The notes beneath the pieces were generated by a model. It was not told where the DNA came from and ran no database searches. It saw only the letters and a program-made list of their open reading frames with translations. DNA of 64,000 nt from Algiphilus sp022763315 (GTDB taxonomy: Bacteria; Pseudomonadota; Gammaproteobacteria; Nevskiales; Nevskiaceae). Positions 42,609 to 53,663 of the stretch are shown one piece after another. The stretch lies in assembly GCF_965249985.1 (NCBI RefSeq), contig NZ_OZ252280.1; one strand, 5' to 3'. Made by a program: the position numbers and the translations under genes. Every line of letters starts with the position of its first letter. Positions within the stretch are counted from its first letter, which is position 1.

Positions 42609-42815
42609 TCAGTGTTTCCCGCCGGCGTCCTTCGCATCGGGATCACAGCGGTCGGCCGACGACGCGCCGCAGAAGTCGCAGCGTTCACCCGTTACATTGG
42701 ACAGACCACCGCAACTGCCCTTCAGCGGCTTGTTCTGGGCCAGGCCCAGTGCCAAGCCACCGAAGGTGATGGCCAGCACCAGGAAGGTGATCCCAAATAG
42801 CGCAATATCATTCAT
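42609..42815 (-). CDS. nqrM: Na+-NQR maturation factor NqrM
   Basis: This 68-residue protein has one N-terminal membrane helix (about 3-26) and a Cys cluster (GSCGGL, RCDFC and a further Cys) that fits NqrM, which is needed for assembly of the NQR iron centre. It is the last gene after nqrF. In many genomes apbE lies between nqrF and nqrM; here the 51-base gap has no apbE. Confidence 0.9.
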   Translation of the reverse strand: MNDIALFGITFLVLAITFGGLALGLAQNKPLKGSCGGLSNVTGERCDFCGASSADRCDPDAKDAGGKH

Positions 42816-42866
42816 AGCGAACCTCCACTGCTGCGACCGTTGGCGGCGCCACCCGTTCCCGAGGGC

Positions 42867-44087
42867 CTAGCCGCCGAAGTCGTCGAGCAGAATATCGTCG
42901 CGTTCAACGCCAAGGTCAATCAACATCTTGATGACTGCAGCGTTCATCATGGGCGGACCGCACAAATAGTATTCGCAGTCTTCCGGAGCCTTGTGATCCT
43001 TGAGGTAGTTCTCATAGAGCACCTCGTGGATGAATCCGGTGGGGCCTTCCCAGTTGTCCTCCGGCAGCGGCTCGGACAGGGCGACATGCCAACTGAAATT
43101 GGCGTTCTCCTCATCGAGCATGTCGAAGTCCTCGACATAGAACATCTCGTTCTTGGAGCGGGCGCCGTACCAGAAGCTCATCTTGCGGTCGGTCTTGATC
43201 CGACGCAGCTGATCGAAGATGTGGCTGCGCATCGGCGCCATGCCGGCGCCGCCGCCGACGAAGATCATCTCCTTGTCGGTTTCGCGGGCGAAGAATTCGC
43301 CAAAGGGCCCTGAAATGGTGACCTTATCGCCTTCCTCGAGACTGAAAATGTAGCTCGACATCTCGCCCGGCGGGACATCGGGATTGCGCGGTGGCGGCAG
43401 CGCGATGCGCACATTGAGCATGATGAGGCCGCGCTCTTCCGGATAATTCGCCATCGAATAGGCGCGCATAACCGGCTCGTTCACCTTCGAGACGTACTGC
43501 CAGACGTCGAACTTGTCCCAGTCCGCGCGGAAGCGATCCTGCACCTTGAAGTCCTTGAAGTGCACTTCATGGGGCGGTGCCTCGATCTGGATGTAGCCAC
43601 CGGCGCGGAAATCCACGTGCTCACCCTCAGGCAGCTCGAGCACCAGCTCCTTGATGAAAGTGGCCACGTTCTTGTTGGAACGCACGGTGCACTCCCACTT
43701 GCGCACGCCGAAGACTTCTTCGGGCACCTGGATCTTCATGTCCTGCTTGACGGTCACCTGGCAGGACAGCCGATCGCCTTCGCGGGCTTCGCGCTTGGTG
43801 ATGTGACCTTCCTCGGTGGGGAGGATGGAACCGCCACCTTCAAAGATCTTGACGCGACACTGCGCGCAGGTACCGCCACCACCGCAGGCCGAGGGCACGA
43901 ACAGCCCGTTGTCGGCAAGCGTGCCCAGCAGTTTTGAGCCGGTCGGCACCTGAATCTGTTTTTCGCCGTTGATGTCAATCGTGACGTTGCCCTGCGGCAC
44001 AAGCTTCGAGCGCGCGAGCAGGATGACGCTCACCAGCACGAGCACGATGCCGGTGAAGAAACCGACTCCGAGAAAGACTTCCATCAT
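42867..44087 (-). CDS. nqrF: Na+-translocating NADH:quinone reductase subunit F
   Basis: This 406-residue subunit takes electrons from NADH. It has an N-terminal membrane helix, a [2Fe-2S] ferredoxin domain (CGGGGTCAQC, then a downstream SCQV Cys), an FAD domain (RAYSMANYPEE), and an NADH domain (FVGGGAGMAPMRSHIFDQL). The length matches the family. Two Met codons at the start (44087, 44084) are alternatives. Confidence 0.98.
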   Translation of the reverse strand: MMEVFLGVGFFTGIVLVLVSVILLARSKLVPQGNVTIDINGEKQIQVPTGSKLLGTLADNGLFVPSACGGGGTCAQCRVKIFEGGGSILPTEEGHITKREAREGDRLSCQVTVKQDMKIQVPEEVFGVRKWECTVRSNKNVATFIKELVLELPEGEHVDFRAGGYIQIEAPPHEVHFKDFKVQDRFRADWDKFDVWQYVSKVNEPVMRAYSMANYPEERGLIMLNVRIALPPPRNPDVPPGEMSSYIFSLEEGDKVTISGPFGEFFARETDKEMIFVGGGAGMAPMRSHIFDQLRRIKTDRKMSFWYGARSKNEMFYVEDFDMLDEENANFSWHVALSEPLPEDNWEGPTGFIHEVLYENYLKDHKAPEDCEYYLCGPPMMNAAVIKMLIDLGVERDDILLDDFGG

Positions 44088-44099
44088 CGCGGATAACTC

Positions 44100-44705
44100 C
44101 TAAATCTGGATGCCGGAAAAGGCCATGAATCCGAGCGACAACAGGCCGACGGTCATGAAGGTGATACCGAGCCCCTGAAGCCCATCCGGCACATCGGAAT
44201 ACTTCAGTTTCTCTCGCACGCCCGCCAGGGCGACGATGGCCAGCGCCCAGCCGGCGCCGGAGGAAAGGCCGTAGACGGCCGACTCGGCAAGGGTGTAGTC
44301 GCGTTCCACCATGAACAGGGTGCCGCCAAGAATCGCGCAGTTCACGGTGATCAGCGGCAGAAAGATGCCAAGCGCGTTGTACAACGCCGGCACGTACTTA
44401 TCGAGGAACATCTCCAGCAGCTGCACCATGGCGGCAATGATGCCGATATAGGAGATCAGCCCGAGGAAGGACAGATCCACCTGCGGCAACCCCATCCAGG
44501 ACAGCGCGCCTTCCTTGAGCAGGTACTGGTAGACCAGATTGTTGGCCGGCACGGTGATGCCCTGCACCGCCACTACGGCGATACCAAGGCCAAGAGCGGT
44601 CTCGATTTTCTTGGAGATCGCCAGGAAGGTGCACATGCCCAGGAAGAAGGCCAGGGCAAGGTTCTCGACAAAGATGGACCGGATGGCCAGATTCACTAAT
44701 TCCAT
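44100..44705 (-). CDS. nqrE: Na+-translocating NADH:quinone reductase subunit E
   Basis: This 201-residue six-helix membrane subunit carries conserved Cys residues (FLGMCTFLAIS and TVNCAILGG) that bind an iron centre between NqrD and NqrE. It sits between nqrD and nqrF with short gaps (12 bases each), so translation is likely coupled. Confidence 0.98.
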   Translation of the reverse strand: MELVNLAIRSIFVENLALAFFLGMCTFLAISKKIETALGLGIAVVAVQGITVPANNLVYQYLLKEGALSWMGLPQVDLSFLGLISYIGIIAAMVQLLEMFLDKYVPALYNALGIFLPLITVNCAILGGTLFMVERDYTLAESAVYGLSSGAGWALAIVALAGVREKLKYSDVPDGLQGLGITFMTVGLLSLGFMAFSGIQI

Positions 44706-44717
44706 GGGAGCCCCCGC

Positions 44718-45380
44718 TTACAGTACTTCGGTGCGGTGCACCTGATGGATCTGATAGTCCGGCTTCTCGACCTGCTCGGGCTTCCAGGTGCGCACCGCCC
44801 AGATGAAGAGACCGATCAGGAAGAAGGCCGACGGCGGCAACAGCAGCATGCCGTTGGAGACATACCAGCCGCCCTCACTGGCCAACGGGAAGATCTGCAC
44901 GCCCATGAGCGAGCCGGAACCGAAGAGTTCGCGGATGACGCCCAGGCCCACCAGGATCACGCTGTAACCCAGGGAGTTGCCGAGCGCATCGAAGAAGGAA
45001 GGGATCGGCGGATTCTTCATCGCGTAGGCCTCGGCGCGGCCGAGGATGATGCAGTTGGTGATGATGAGACCGACGAAGACCGACAGCTGCCGCGCAATGT
45101 CGTAGAGGAAGGCGCGCAGCACCTGATCCGCGACCACCACGAGCGAAGCGATGATCGTCATCTGCACGATGATGCGGATATTGCTCGGCGTGATATTGCG
45201 CAGGAAGCTGATGAAGAAGCTCGACAGACAACACACGGCCGTGAAGGCCGCCGCCATCGTCAACGCGGTTTCCAGCTTGGCCGTGACCGCCAGCGCCGAA
45301 CAAATCCCGAGCACCTGCAGGATGATCGGGTTGTTATCGAACACCGGTTCCTTGACCAGCCCCTTCAAGTTGTCTGCCAT
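44718..45380 (-). CDS. nqrD: Na+-translocating NADH:quinone reductase subunit D
   Basis: This 220-residue membrane subunit is related to NqrE in inverted topology and has the matching Cys residues (LGICSALAVTAKLE and ITNCIILGRAEA). It forms the electron path through the membrane. The start at 45380 is 3 bases from the nqrC stop. Confidence 0.98.
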   Translation of the reverse strand: MADNLKGLVKEPVFDNNPIILQVLGICSALAVTAKLETALTMAAAFTAVCCLSSFFISFLRNITPSNIRIIVQMTIIASLVVVADQVLRAFLYDIARQLSVFVGLIITNCIILGRAEAYAMKNPPIPSFFDALGNSLGYSVILVGLGVIRELFGSGSLMGVQIFPLASEGGWYVSNGMLLLPPSAFFLIGLFIWAVRTWKPEQVEKPDYQIHQVHRTEVL

Positions 45381-45383
45381 GAT

Positions 45384-46160
45384 TCAGCCTCGTGCGTGGC
45401 GCTCGATGAATGATTTGTAGCCCATATCCGAGAACCAGAACTGCATCAGATTCGTGACGCCGTTCGAGGTCAGGGTCGCACCCGAAAGGGCGTCGACCTT
45501 GTGTTCGGACCCAGGCTTCTGTGGCTCTACACCGCCCTTCACCAGCCGGAAGGAAGGCTCGCCATCTTCGTTGTAGATTTCCTTGCCGTCCCATTGCTGC
45601 TGCCACTTGGGATTGGAGATCTCGCCGCCCAAGCCAGGCGTCTCACCGTGGTCATAAAAGGTGATGCCGTCAATGGTGTTGCCGTCGGCCTGCACCGCAA
45701 CATAGGCGTACATGGTTGACCACAGCCCGTAGCCGGCGACGGGGAAGACGTAGTTCAGCACTTCGCCCTGCGGATCGCGTACCACGTAGACGATGGCCTT
45801 CTTCGGAATCGAACCGATGCCGGCGATATCCTGCTCGCTCGACAGCGTCACATTGCTGCCGGACTGCTTGGCAGCCTTGAACATGTCGTAGGCCGCCGGA
45901 TCGACCCCGCTGACCTCTTCACCCGTATCCAGATCGATGACCTTGGTTTCGATGCGCTCGTTGAAGGTCTCATTGACGTCCATGCCCTTGCGGTACAGGC
46001 CGACGACATTGAGCACATTGGCGCGCTGGTCGAGCAGCTGATTCTTCTCCTGCTGCGAGCGCAACGACACCGCCGCTCCGGACACCACGATCGAGCAGGC
46101 GATGCACAGCACCACCGCCATGGTGAAAATGTAACTGCGGGATTCCTTGTTTAGCGCCAT
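45384..46160 (-). CDS. nqrC: Na+-translocating NADH:quinone reductase subunit C
   Basis: This 258-residue subunit has one N-terminal membrane helix and a periplasmic FMN domain. The covalent FMN Thr lies in DALSGATLTSNG, the canonical SGAT motif, near residue 230. ApbE, which attaches the FMN, must be encoded elsewhere. It overlaps nqrB closely (1-base gap). Confidence 0.98.
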   Translation of the reverse strand: MALNKESRSYIFTMAVVLCIACSIVVSGAAVSLRSQQEKNQLLDQRANVLNVVGLYRKGMDVNETFNERIETKVIDLDTGEEVSGVDPAAYDMFKAAKQSGSNVTLSSEQDIAGIGSIPKKAIVYVVRDPQGEVLNYVFPVAGYGLWSTMYAYVAVQADGNTIDGITFYDHGETPGLGGEISNPKWQQQWDGKEIYNEDGEPSFRLVKGGVEPQKPGSEHKVDALSGATLTSNGVTNLMQFWFSDMGYKSFIERHARG

Positions 46161-46161
46161 A

Positions 46162-47379
46162 TCAAGCTGCCGTCAGAGTTCTTGCCTCTCGCCTGCGCAT
46201 GTTGGCGCGCATGACGAAGTAGTCGATCAGCGGGGCGAAGATGTTGGCGAACAGAATCGCCAGCATCACACCCTCCGGGAAGGCCGGGTTCACCACGCGG
46301 ATGAGCACCGTCATGAAGCCGCAGAGCGCACCGAAAATCCAGCGCCCCGCATTGGTATGCGAGGAGGAAACCGGGTCAGTGGCCATGAACACCGCCCCGA
46401 AGGCAAAGCCGCCCATCGTAAAATGCCAGTACCACGGCACGTCGAAGTAGGGCTCGCCTTCCCCGCCGATCAGGTTGAACAACAGCACGGTACCGATCAT
46501 GCCCGCAAACATGCCGAGCGTGATCCGGTAATTGGCAATGCCGGTATACATCAGGAAAGCGCCGCCGATCAGGATGGCGATGGTGGATACCTCACCCACC
46601 GAGCCCGGCACCGAACCGATGAAGGTCTGCATCCAGGTAATGCCCCCGTCGGTGATGCTGCTCACCCCGCCCTCGGCCGCCATCGACAGTGCGGACGCCT
46701 GGGTGTAGCCGTCCGCCGCCACCCAGACCTGGTCACCCGACTGCTGGGCCGGATAGGCAAAGTACAGGAAGGCGCGGCCCACCAACGCGGGGTTGAGGAA
46801 GTTCTTCCCAGTGCCGCCGAAGATTTCCTTGCCGATCACCACACCGAAGCTGATACCCAGCGCCACCTGCCACAGCGGCGTGGTCGGCGCGAGAATCAGC
46901 GAAAACAGGATCGACGTCACGAAGAAGCCTTCGTTTACCTCGTGGTTGCGCACGCCGGCAAACAGCACTTCCCACAAGCCGCCGACTACAAAAGTGACGA
47001 AGTAGATCGGTATCCAGTAGGTCAGGCCATGGACCACGTTGGCCAGATGATTGGATGCGTCATAGCCGAAGGGCGCAATGAACATGGCGCGCCAGCTGTC
47101 GATACCTTCCGCACCCATCGACGCCAGAGCCACATTCGCCTGGAAGCCGACGTTCCACGCGCCCATCAGAATGGCCGGGAAGGTCGCCAGCCAGACGTAG
47201 ATCATCGTCCGTTTGAGGTCGATGCCGTCGCGCACATGGGGTGCGCCGCGGGTCACGTCTCCGGGCGAATAGAAGATGGTATCCACCATCTCGTAGAGAA
47301 CGTAATACTTTTCGAACTTTCCGCCCTTCGCGAAGAGCGGATGCATGCGGTCGAGAAAACCACGAAGTCCTTTTGCCAT
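46162..47379 (-). CDS. nqrB: Na+-translocating NADH:quinone reductase subunit B
   Basis: This 405-residue membrane subunit with about ten helices binds riboflavin and covalent FMN and is the site of Na+ passage. The FMN attachment segment, which is usually DGxSGAT in the family, here reads DGYTQASALS (about residue 218), so a Ser would replace the flavinylated Thr and the Gly is changed. The remaining family blocks (VRDGIDLKRTMIYVWLA and GKEIFGGTGKNFLNPALVGR) are intact. Confidence 0.97.
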   Translation of the reverse strand: MAKGLRGFLDRMHPLFAKGGKFEKYYVLYEMVDTIFYSPGDVTRGAPHVRDGIDLKRTMIYVWLATFPAILMGAWNVGFQANVALASMGAEGIDSWRAMFIAPFGYDASNHLANVVHGLTYWIPIYFVTFVVGGLWEVLFAGVRNHEVNEGFFVTSILFSLILAPTTPLWQVALGISFGVVIGKEIFGGTGKNFLNPALVGRAFLYFAYPAQQSGDQVWVAADGYTQASALSMAAEGGVSSITDGGITWMQTFIGSVPGSVGEVSTIAILIGGAFLMYTGIANYRITLGMFAGMIGTVLLFNLIGGEGEPYFDVPWYWHFTMGGFAFGAVFMATDPVSSSHTNAGRWIFGALCGFMTVLIRVVNPAFPEGVMLAILFANIFAPLIDYFVMRANMRRREARTLTAA

Positions 47380-47384
47380 AGTGT

Positions 47385-48743
47385 CTAGCCTTCCCGTTCA
47401 ATGAGGTCGAGGCTGGCACGCAGATGCGGACCGAAGTCGTACTTGCCCACGCATACAAATGACATGAGCGAGACGTCTTCTTCGATCAACTCCAGAGCGC
47501 CCAACCCTTGCGCCACATCAGTGTCGCGCACAACCAGCGCGCGCAGCAGCGGCGTCGCGAGGATGTCGAGCGGCATCACCTTCTCATAGTTACCAATCGG
47601 TACAAGAGCACGGGGAGAGCCGTTCGTGGTGGTATTGAGGTCGAAGTCTCCGGCACGTGGCACGAAGCCCGACACATAGGCGCGGGTCACCGAGAATCGC
47701 TCGCCAAAGGGGTTCAGCCAGCCGAAGAGACGGCGCTGATTGGCTTCCGGCAACACGCTGATTTGCGTATTGTAGCGCCCGAGGTAGGCCGCCCAGCCTG
47801 CGGCTCTCCGCCCATTCCAGACAGAACCCGAGATGGCGCGGGCATTGACGTCCTTGAGTTCACCGCTGAGCAGGTTATCGATGCTCGCAGCCATGCGCGT
47901 ACGCAACAGGCGCGGCTTGTTGACCACCGAGCCAGCCAACGCGATGACGCGCTCGGTGCGGATGCGACCCGTCGTGAGCAGCGCGCCGAAGGCAATGACG
48001 TCCTGCGGCCCGATATGCCAGTTGATGCGGCTGGCCGACACCGGATGCAGATAATGCATATGGGTACTGGGCAGGCCTGCAGGGTGCGGCCCCTCGAACT
48101 CCGCCACACGGAAGCGATCCGACTCCGGCACGGGAATGCTTGCCCCGGGCGCGGTACAGACATAGACCGGGCCGTCGGTCAGCCGCGCCAAGGCCTGAAG
48201 CCCCAGCGTGAACAACTCGGGCTCCTCGGCGATGACCACTGCCGGATCCGCCGATAGTGGGTTGGTGTCAATGGCGTTGACGAAGATCGCCGAGGCCTCC
48301 GCGTCGACTGCCGGCACACGTCCAAAGGGACGCGTGCGCAGCGCCGTCCACTGCCCCGATTGGATAAGGATGTCACGCAGCTTCTGCGGATCCGCCGACT
48401 TCAGTTCCGCTGCGCTGAAATGATCAAAGTTCTCCGCATCATCGCCGTCGATATCGATCACGACCGACTGCAACGCACGCCGGGCGCCGCGGTTGATTGC
48501 GCGCACAGTGCCCGCAGCCGGTGCAGTGACGACGACGCCCGGATTGCGTTTGTCTTCGAAGATCGGCTGTCCAAGCCGGACGCGATCACCTTCTTCCACG
48601 GACATGCTGGGCTTGAGGCCGACGTAGTCCGGGCCAATCACCGCGACCGACGAGATGCGCGGTCCGTTTTCGATGCGTTGCTCGGGCTTGCCAACCAGCC
48701 GCAGATCCAGGCCCCTCTTCAATTTGATGCGTTGCTTTTCCAC
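47385..48743 (-). CDS. nqrA: Na+-translocating NADH:quinone reductase subunit A
   Basis: This 452-residue cytoplasmic subunit starts the operon nqrABCDEF-nqrM. The N-terminal block IKLKRGLDLRL and the VVTAPAAGTVRAI stretch are typical. NqrA binds ubiquinone with NqrB. A GTG start at 48743 gives the standard N-terminus. The 91-base gap upstream probably holds the operon promoter, but I could not define it. Confidence 0.97.
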   Translation of the reverse strand: MEKQRIKLKRGLDLRLVGKPEQRIENGPRISSVAVIGPDYVGLKPSMSVEEGDRVRLGQPIFEDKRNPGVVVTAPAAGTVRAINRGARRALQSVVIDIDGDDAENFDHFSAAELKSADPQKLRDILIQSGQWTALRTRPFGRVPAVDAEASAIFVNAIDTNPLSADPAVVIAEEPELFTLGLQALARLTDGPVYVCTAPGASIPVPESDRFRVAEFEGPHPAGLPSTHMHYLHPVSASRINWHIGPQDVIAFGALLTTGRIRTERVIALAGSVVNKPRLLRTRMAASIDNLLSGELKDVNARAISGSVWNGRRAAGWAAYLGRYNTQISVLPEANQRRLFGWLNPFGERFSVTRAYVSGFVPRAGDFDLNTTTNGSPRALVPIGNYEKVMPLDILATPLLRALVVRDTDVAQGLGALELIEEDVSLMSFVCVGKYDFGPHLRASLDLIEREG

Positions 48744-48834
48744 GGTGTGGGCACCCGCCTGCTTAGTTCGGACTAAAAATCGGGCGGTAGTTTACCGGTT
48801 GCCGCCGACAACCATCCAGCGCGTTGCGACATTC

Positions 48835-49881
48835 TCAGTCGAAGCGTGCCCTCGGCCGCGGCATGGCGGCGGCCAGCTTGCGCGCCAGCGCAACGGTTTG
48901 GGCGGCTTCAGGGGCATCGTCGATGCGCGCGATGTGAAACAGAGCGTCGCCCTCGTAGACCAGCGGAAGGCTGGTGCAGCCGATGACAATGCCATCGACG
49001 TGGGCATAGACGGCGGTATCCGTCCCGCCCACGGGGTCGCCGACCCACCCCACACGATCGCCTTCGCGCACCGCCTGACCCAGTTCCGTCTGCGCGCGCA
49101 GCACGCCGGAAATCGGCGATCGCACCCAGTTGCTGCTGTGCGCCGTCACCGGCTGGATGGGCGGCGCGTGCCGCGACAGCGCTGGCAGCATGCCCAGCGC
49201 ACGCAGCACGTTCATCACGCCGCGCACGCCAAGCCGGATGGCCACCTCATTGAATCGCAGCGCCTCGCCTGCCTCATAGAGAAGCACCGGCATGCCCAGC
49301 CCGGTGACGTACTCGCGCAGAGTGCCGGCAACCGGCGGCGAATCCAGCATGACCGGCGCACCAAACGCGTTGGCGAGACGATGGGTCTCCTCATTACGCA
49401 GGTCGGCGCGGATCTGCGGCAGATTCGGGCGCTGCAGCGCACCGGTATGCAGGTCGATGCCGGCATCGGCGCGGTGCACCACCTCGCTCAGGAAGCGATG
49501 CGCCAGGCGCGCCGCCAAGGACCCCTGCTCCGAGCCCGGGAAACTGCGGTTCAGATCGCGACGATCGGGCAGGTAGCGCGAACGATGCAGGAAACCCAGC
49601 ACATTGAGCACCGGCACCGCAAGCAGCGTTCCTCGCATCTGACGCAGGGCAGGCAGTTCCAGCACGCGGCGGACGATTTCGATGCCATTGATCTCATCGC
49701 CATGCAATGCCGCAGAAACGAAGAGCACCGGCCCCTTCTTACGACCGTGCACCACGTAGACCGGCAGCGTCACCGGCGCGCTGGTGTAGAGCGCACCGAT
49801 CTGCAGCGACACCTGATGACGGGTGCCCGGCGCGATGCGTTGGCCGTCGATCTCGAAGTCGACCGCTCTAGAGCCTGCCAT
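48835..49881 (-). CDS. Succinylglutamate desuccinylase/aspartoacylase family zinc hydrolase
   Basis: This 348-residue protein has the M14-like zinc site (HGDEING and DLHTG), the catalytic Glu in LLYEAGEA, and a C-terminal lipoyl-like barrel. AstE/ASPA enzymes remove acyl groups from amino acids; genes of this group are often next to rimK and may act on glutamate-tagged products. It follows rimK by 14 bases. The substrate is unknown. Confidence 0.85.
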   Translation of the reverse strand: MAGSRAVDFEIDGQRIAPGTRHQVSLQIGALYTSAPVTLPVYVVHGRKKGPVLFVSAALHGDEINGIEIVRRVLELPALRQMRGTLLAVPVLNVLGFLHRSRYLPDRRDLNRSFPGSEQGSLAARLAHRFLSEVVHRADAGIDLHTGALQRPNLPQIRADLRNEETHRLANAFGAPVMLDSPPVAGTLREYVTGLGMPVLLYEAGEALRFNEVAIRLGVRGVMNVLRALGMLPALSRHAPPIQPVTAHSSNWVRSPISGVLRAQTELGQAVREGDRVGWVGDPVGGTDTAVYAHVDGIVIGCTSLPLVYEGDALFHIARIDDAPEAAQTVALARKLAAAMPRPRARFD

Positions 49882-49895
49882 GCGGCGCGGCGCCC

Positions 49896-50801
49896 TCAGC
49901 CCCGCCCGCGCGTGCGCGTGCGGCCCGGTTTGGCGTGCGCCTCCAGATGGGCGATGACCTGCCCAGCAATATCACGGCCGGTGGTGCGCTCGATTCCCTC
50001 CAGACCCGGTGAGGAATTCACTTCCAGCACCACCGGCCCGTGATTGGAACGAATGATGTCCACACCCGCCACGTTGAGCCCCATCGAGGCCGCCGCGCGC
50101 ACGGCGGTGGAACGCTCCTCCGGCGTGATACGTACCGGTCGCGCCTGCCCGCCGCGGTGGACATTGGAGCGGAATTCACCATCCTTCGCCTGGCGCTGCA
50201 TGGTGGCCACCACCTTGCCGCCGATGACGAAGCAACGCACATCCGTACCCCGCGCCTCGCCGATGAATTCCTGGGTCAGAAAATGCGCGTCCAGCCCACG
50301 GAAGGCGTCGATCACACTTTCCGCGGCCTGCTTGGTCTCTGCCAGCACGACGCCCTTGCCCTGCGTGCCCTCGATCAACTTGATGACCATGGGCGCGCCG
50401 CCGACGAGATTCATCAGGTCCTGGGTATCGTCCGGTGAATGCGCGAAACCCGTGACGGGAAGACCGATGCCTTTGCGCGCCAGCAGCTGCAGGCTGCGCA
50501 GCTTGTCGCGGGAACGGGAAATCGCCACCGACTCGTTCTGACAATACACGCCCATCATCTCGAACTGACGCACAACAGCCGTGCCGTAGAAGGTGATGGA
50601 CGAGCCGATGCGCGGGATGATGGCGTCGAAGCCTTCCAGCCGCTTGCCGCGATAGTGAATCTCCGGCTTGTGCGTCACGATGTTCATGTAGCAACGCAGC
50701 GCATCGATCACCTGCACCTCGTGTCCACGGGATTCGGCCGCCTCCACCAGCCGCTTGGTGGAGTACAACTGCCGATTGCGCGAAAGAATGCCTATCTTCA
50801 T
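49896..50801 (-). CDS. rimK: Ribosomal protein S6 glutamate ligase RimK
   Basis: This 301-residue ATP-grasp enzyme adds glutamates to the S6 C-terminus. Visible motifs are LSRNRQLYSTKRLVEAA, the ATP-binding VIKLIEGTQGKGVVLAE, and the Mg-binding VVLEVNSSPGLEGIE. Its length equals that of E. coli RimK (300). Its start overlaps the rimB stop by ATGA, a strong operon sign. Confidence 0.96.
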   Translation of the reverse strand: MKIGILSRNRQLYSTKRLVEAAESRGHEVQVIDALRCYMNIVTHKPEIHYRGKRLEGFDAIIPRIGSSITFYGTAVVRQFEMMGVYCQNESVAISRSRDKLRSLQLLARKGIGLPVTGFAHSPDDTQDLMNLVGGAPMVIKLIEGTQGKGVVLAETKQAAESVIDAFRGLDAHFLTQEFIGEARGTDVRCFVIGGKVVATMQRQAKDGEFRSNVHRGGQARPVRITPEERSTAVRAAASMGLNVAGVDIIRSNHGPVVLEVNSSPGLEGIERTTGRDIAGQVIAHLEAHAKPGRTRTRGRG

Positions 50802-51232
50802 GAGTCAGAGAGCAAATAGCTGGCTTGTGGGTCGACACAGAAATGTCCCGCCATCGAACTGCGTCCCACCAGAAGGCGGTAGCGCAGTCCACGTCGTCCG
50901 GTCAGGGAAACCTCCACCGCCGCGCGATAGCCTCCGACCTCAAGGGTCGTGAGAATGACGGGGCGCAGCTCGCGATGCCCCCCCGCGTCGGTCACCCAGC
51001 GCTCGTCGTGCAGCGGCGCGTGGCTTTCGTGGCCCTGCCCCACCGCGCGAAAATAGACCTGATCGTCGCGAAGGCGGATATGTGTGGCGGCGAGCGCCGA
51101 TGTGCGCGCGCCAGTGTCCATTTTGGCACGCACGGGCTTGTGGAGTATGTCCGGCAGGCGCGCCCACTCACGCCAACCGACGCGCAAGATGCTATCGACA
51201 GGCGCCACCGGTGCCTTAAAATCCTGGTCCAT
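50798..51232 (-). CDS. rimB: RimB-type retropepsin-like protease
   Basis: This 144-residue protein has the aspartic protease motif AKMDTGARTSAL, near residue 42, and the fold of DUF785/Asp_protease_2. In Pseudomonas RimB cleaves the poly-glutamate tail made by RimK. It is directly followed by rimK with ATGA overlap. The start at 51232 gives a short N-terminus MDQDFKAPV; an in-frame start at 51292 is less likely. Confidence 0.86.
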   Translation of the reverse strand: MDQDFKAPVAPVDSILRVGWREWARLPDILHKPVRAKMDTGARTSALAATHIRLRDDQVYFRAVGQGHESHAPLHDERWVTDAGGHRELRPVILTTLEVGGYRAAVEVSLTGRRGLRYRLLVGRSSMAGHFCVDPQASYLLSDS

Positions 51233-51266
51233 TCTGTTTCGGCCCCCGGGTCGACGGAGACACAGC

Positions 51267-51581
51267 ATGTCGACTACAGCACCGTCCTTCAAGGACTTCG
51301 ACGAGTTTTACGCCTACTACCTCACCGAACACAGCAATCGCACCAACCGGCGCATCCACTTTGCGGGTAGCACCATTGGGCTGATCATGGCCGTCACCGG
51401 CGTGGTAACGCTGCAGCTCTGGCTGATTCCCGCGGCCTTCATCGTGGGCTATGGCTTCGCTTGGTTCGGTCATTTCTTCATCGAGAAGAACAAGCCAGCC
51501 ACCTTCACCTACCCCTGGCAGTCCTACAAAGGCGACTGGCGCATGTGGTGGGAAATGCTGACGGGAAAAATCCCCTTCTAG
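51267..51581 (+). CDS. DUF962 (Mpo1-like) membrane protein
   Basis: This 104-residue protein has the DUF962 pattern: FDEFYAYYLTEHSNRTNRRIHFAG, then two membrane helices, and a C-terminal GFAWFGHFFIEKNKPATF. His residues in the conserved H-x and HFF positions bind iron in the yeast Mpo1 fatty-acid dioxygenase. Bacterial functions are unknown. It is divergent from rimB and is followed by an inverted repeat (GGAGCGA-G-TCGCTCC) at 51581-51595. Confidence 0.85.
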   Translation: MSTTAPSFKDFDEFYAYYLTEHSNRTNRRIHFAGSTIGLIMAVTGVVTLQLWLIPAAFIVGYGFAWFGHFFIEKNKPATFTYPWQSYKGDWRMWWEMLTGKIPF

Positions 51582-51606
51582 GAGCGAGTCGCTCCGAGTA
51601 CGCGCT

Positions 51607-51762
51607 ATGGAATACGACGTCATCGTCATTGGAGGAGGCCACGCCGGGCGAGCCGCATGCCGGCGAGCGTCCGAGGCAGGACGCCGAGGGCCGGGGCACT
51701 TGGCGAGCGCAGGACGCGCGAGCTTAGTGACCGACGGTGCCGGCCGCACAGGGCACCACTGA
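51607..51762 (+). pseudogene. Truncated mnmG 5' end (stub) upstream of intact mnmG
   Basis: A 51-codon frame begins MEYDVIVIGGGHAG, then continues with unrelated residues and stops at 51760-51762. YDVIVIGGGHAG is the strictly conserved FAD-binding N-terminus of MnmG and is repeated at the real start (51782-51817). Codons 2-13 of the two copies differ only at third positions (six differences), so the stub came from a functional mnmG that diverged under selection, not from a recent tandem duplication. After the motif, GC-rich sequence with imperfect repeats (GCGAGCGTCCGAGGCAGGACG and GCGAGCGCAGGACGCGCG in shorter form) follows. Confidence 0.75.
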
Positions 51763-51769
51763 GGTTGCG

Positions 51770-53656
<1,887 letters not shown>

Positions 53657-53663
53657 GCCCGGA

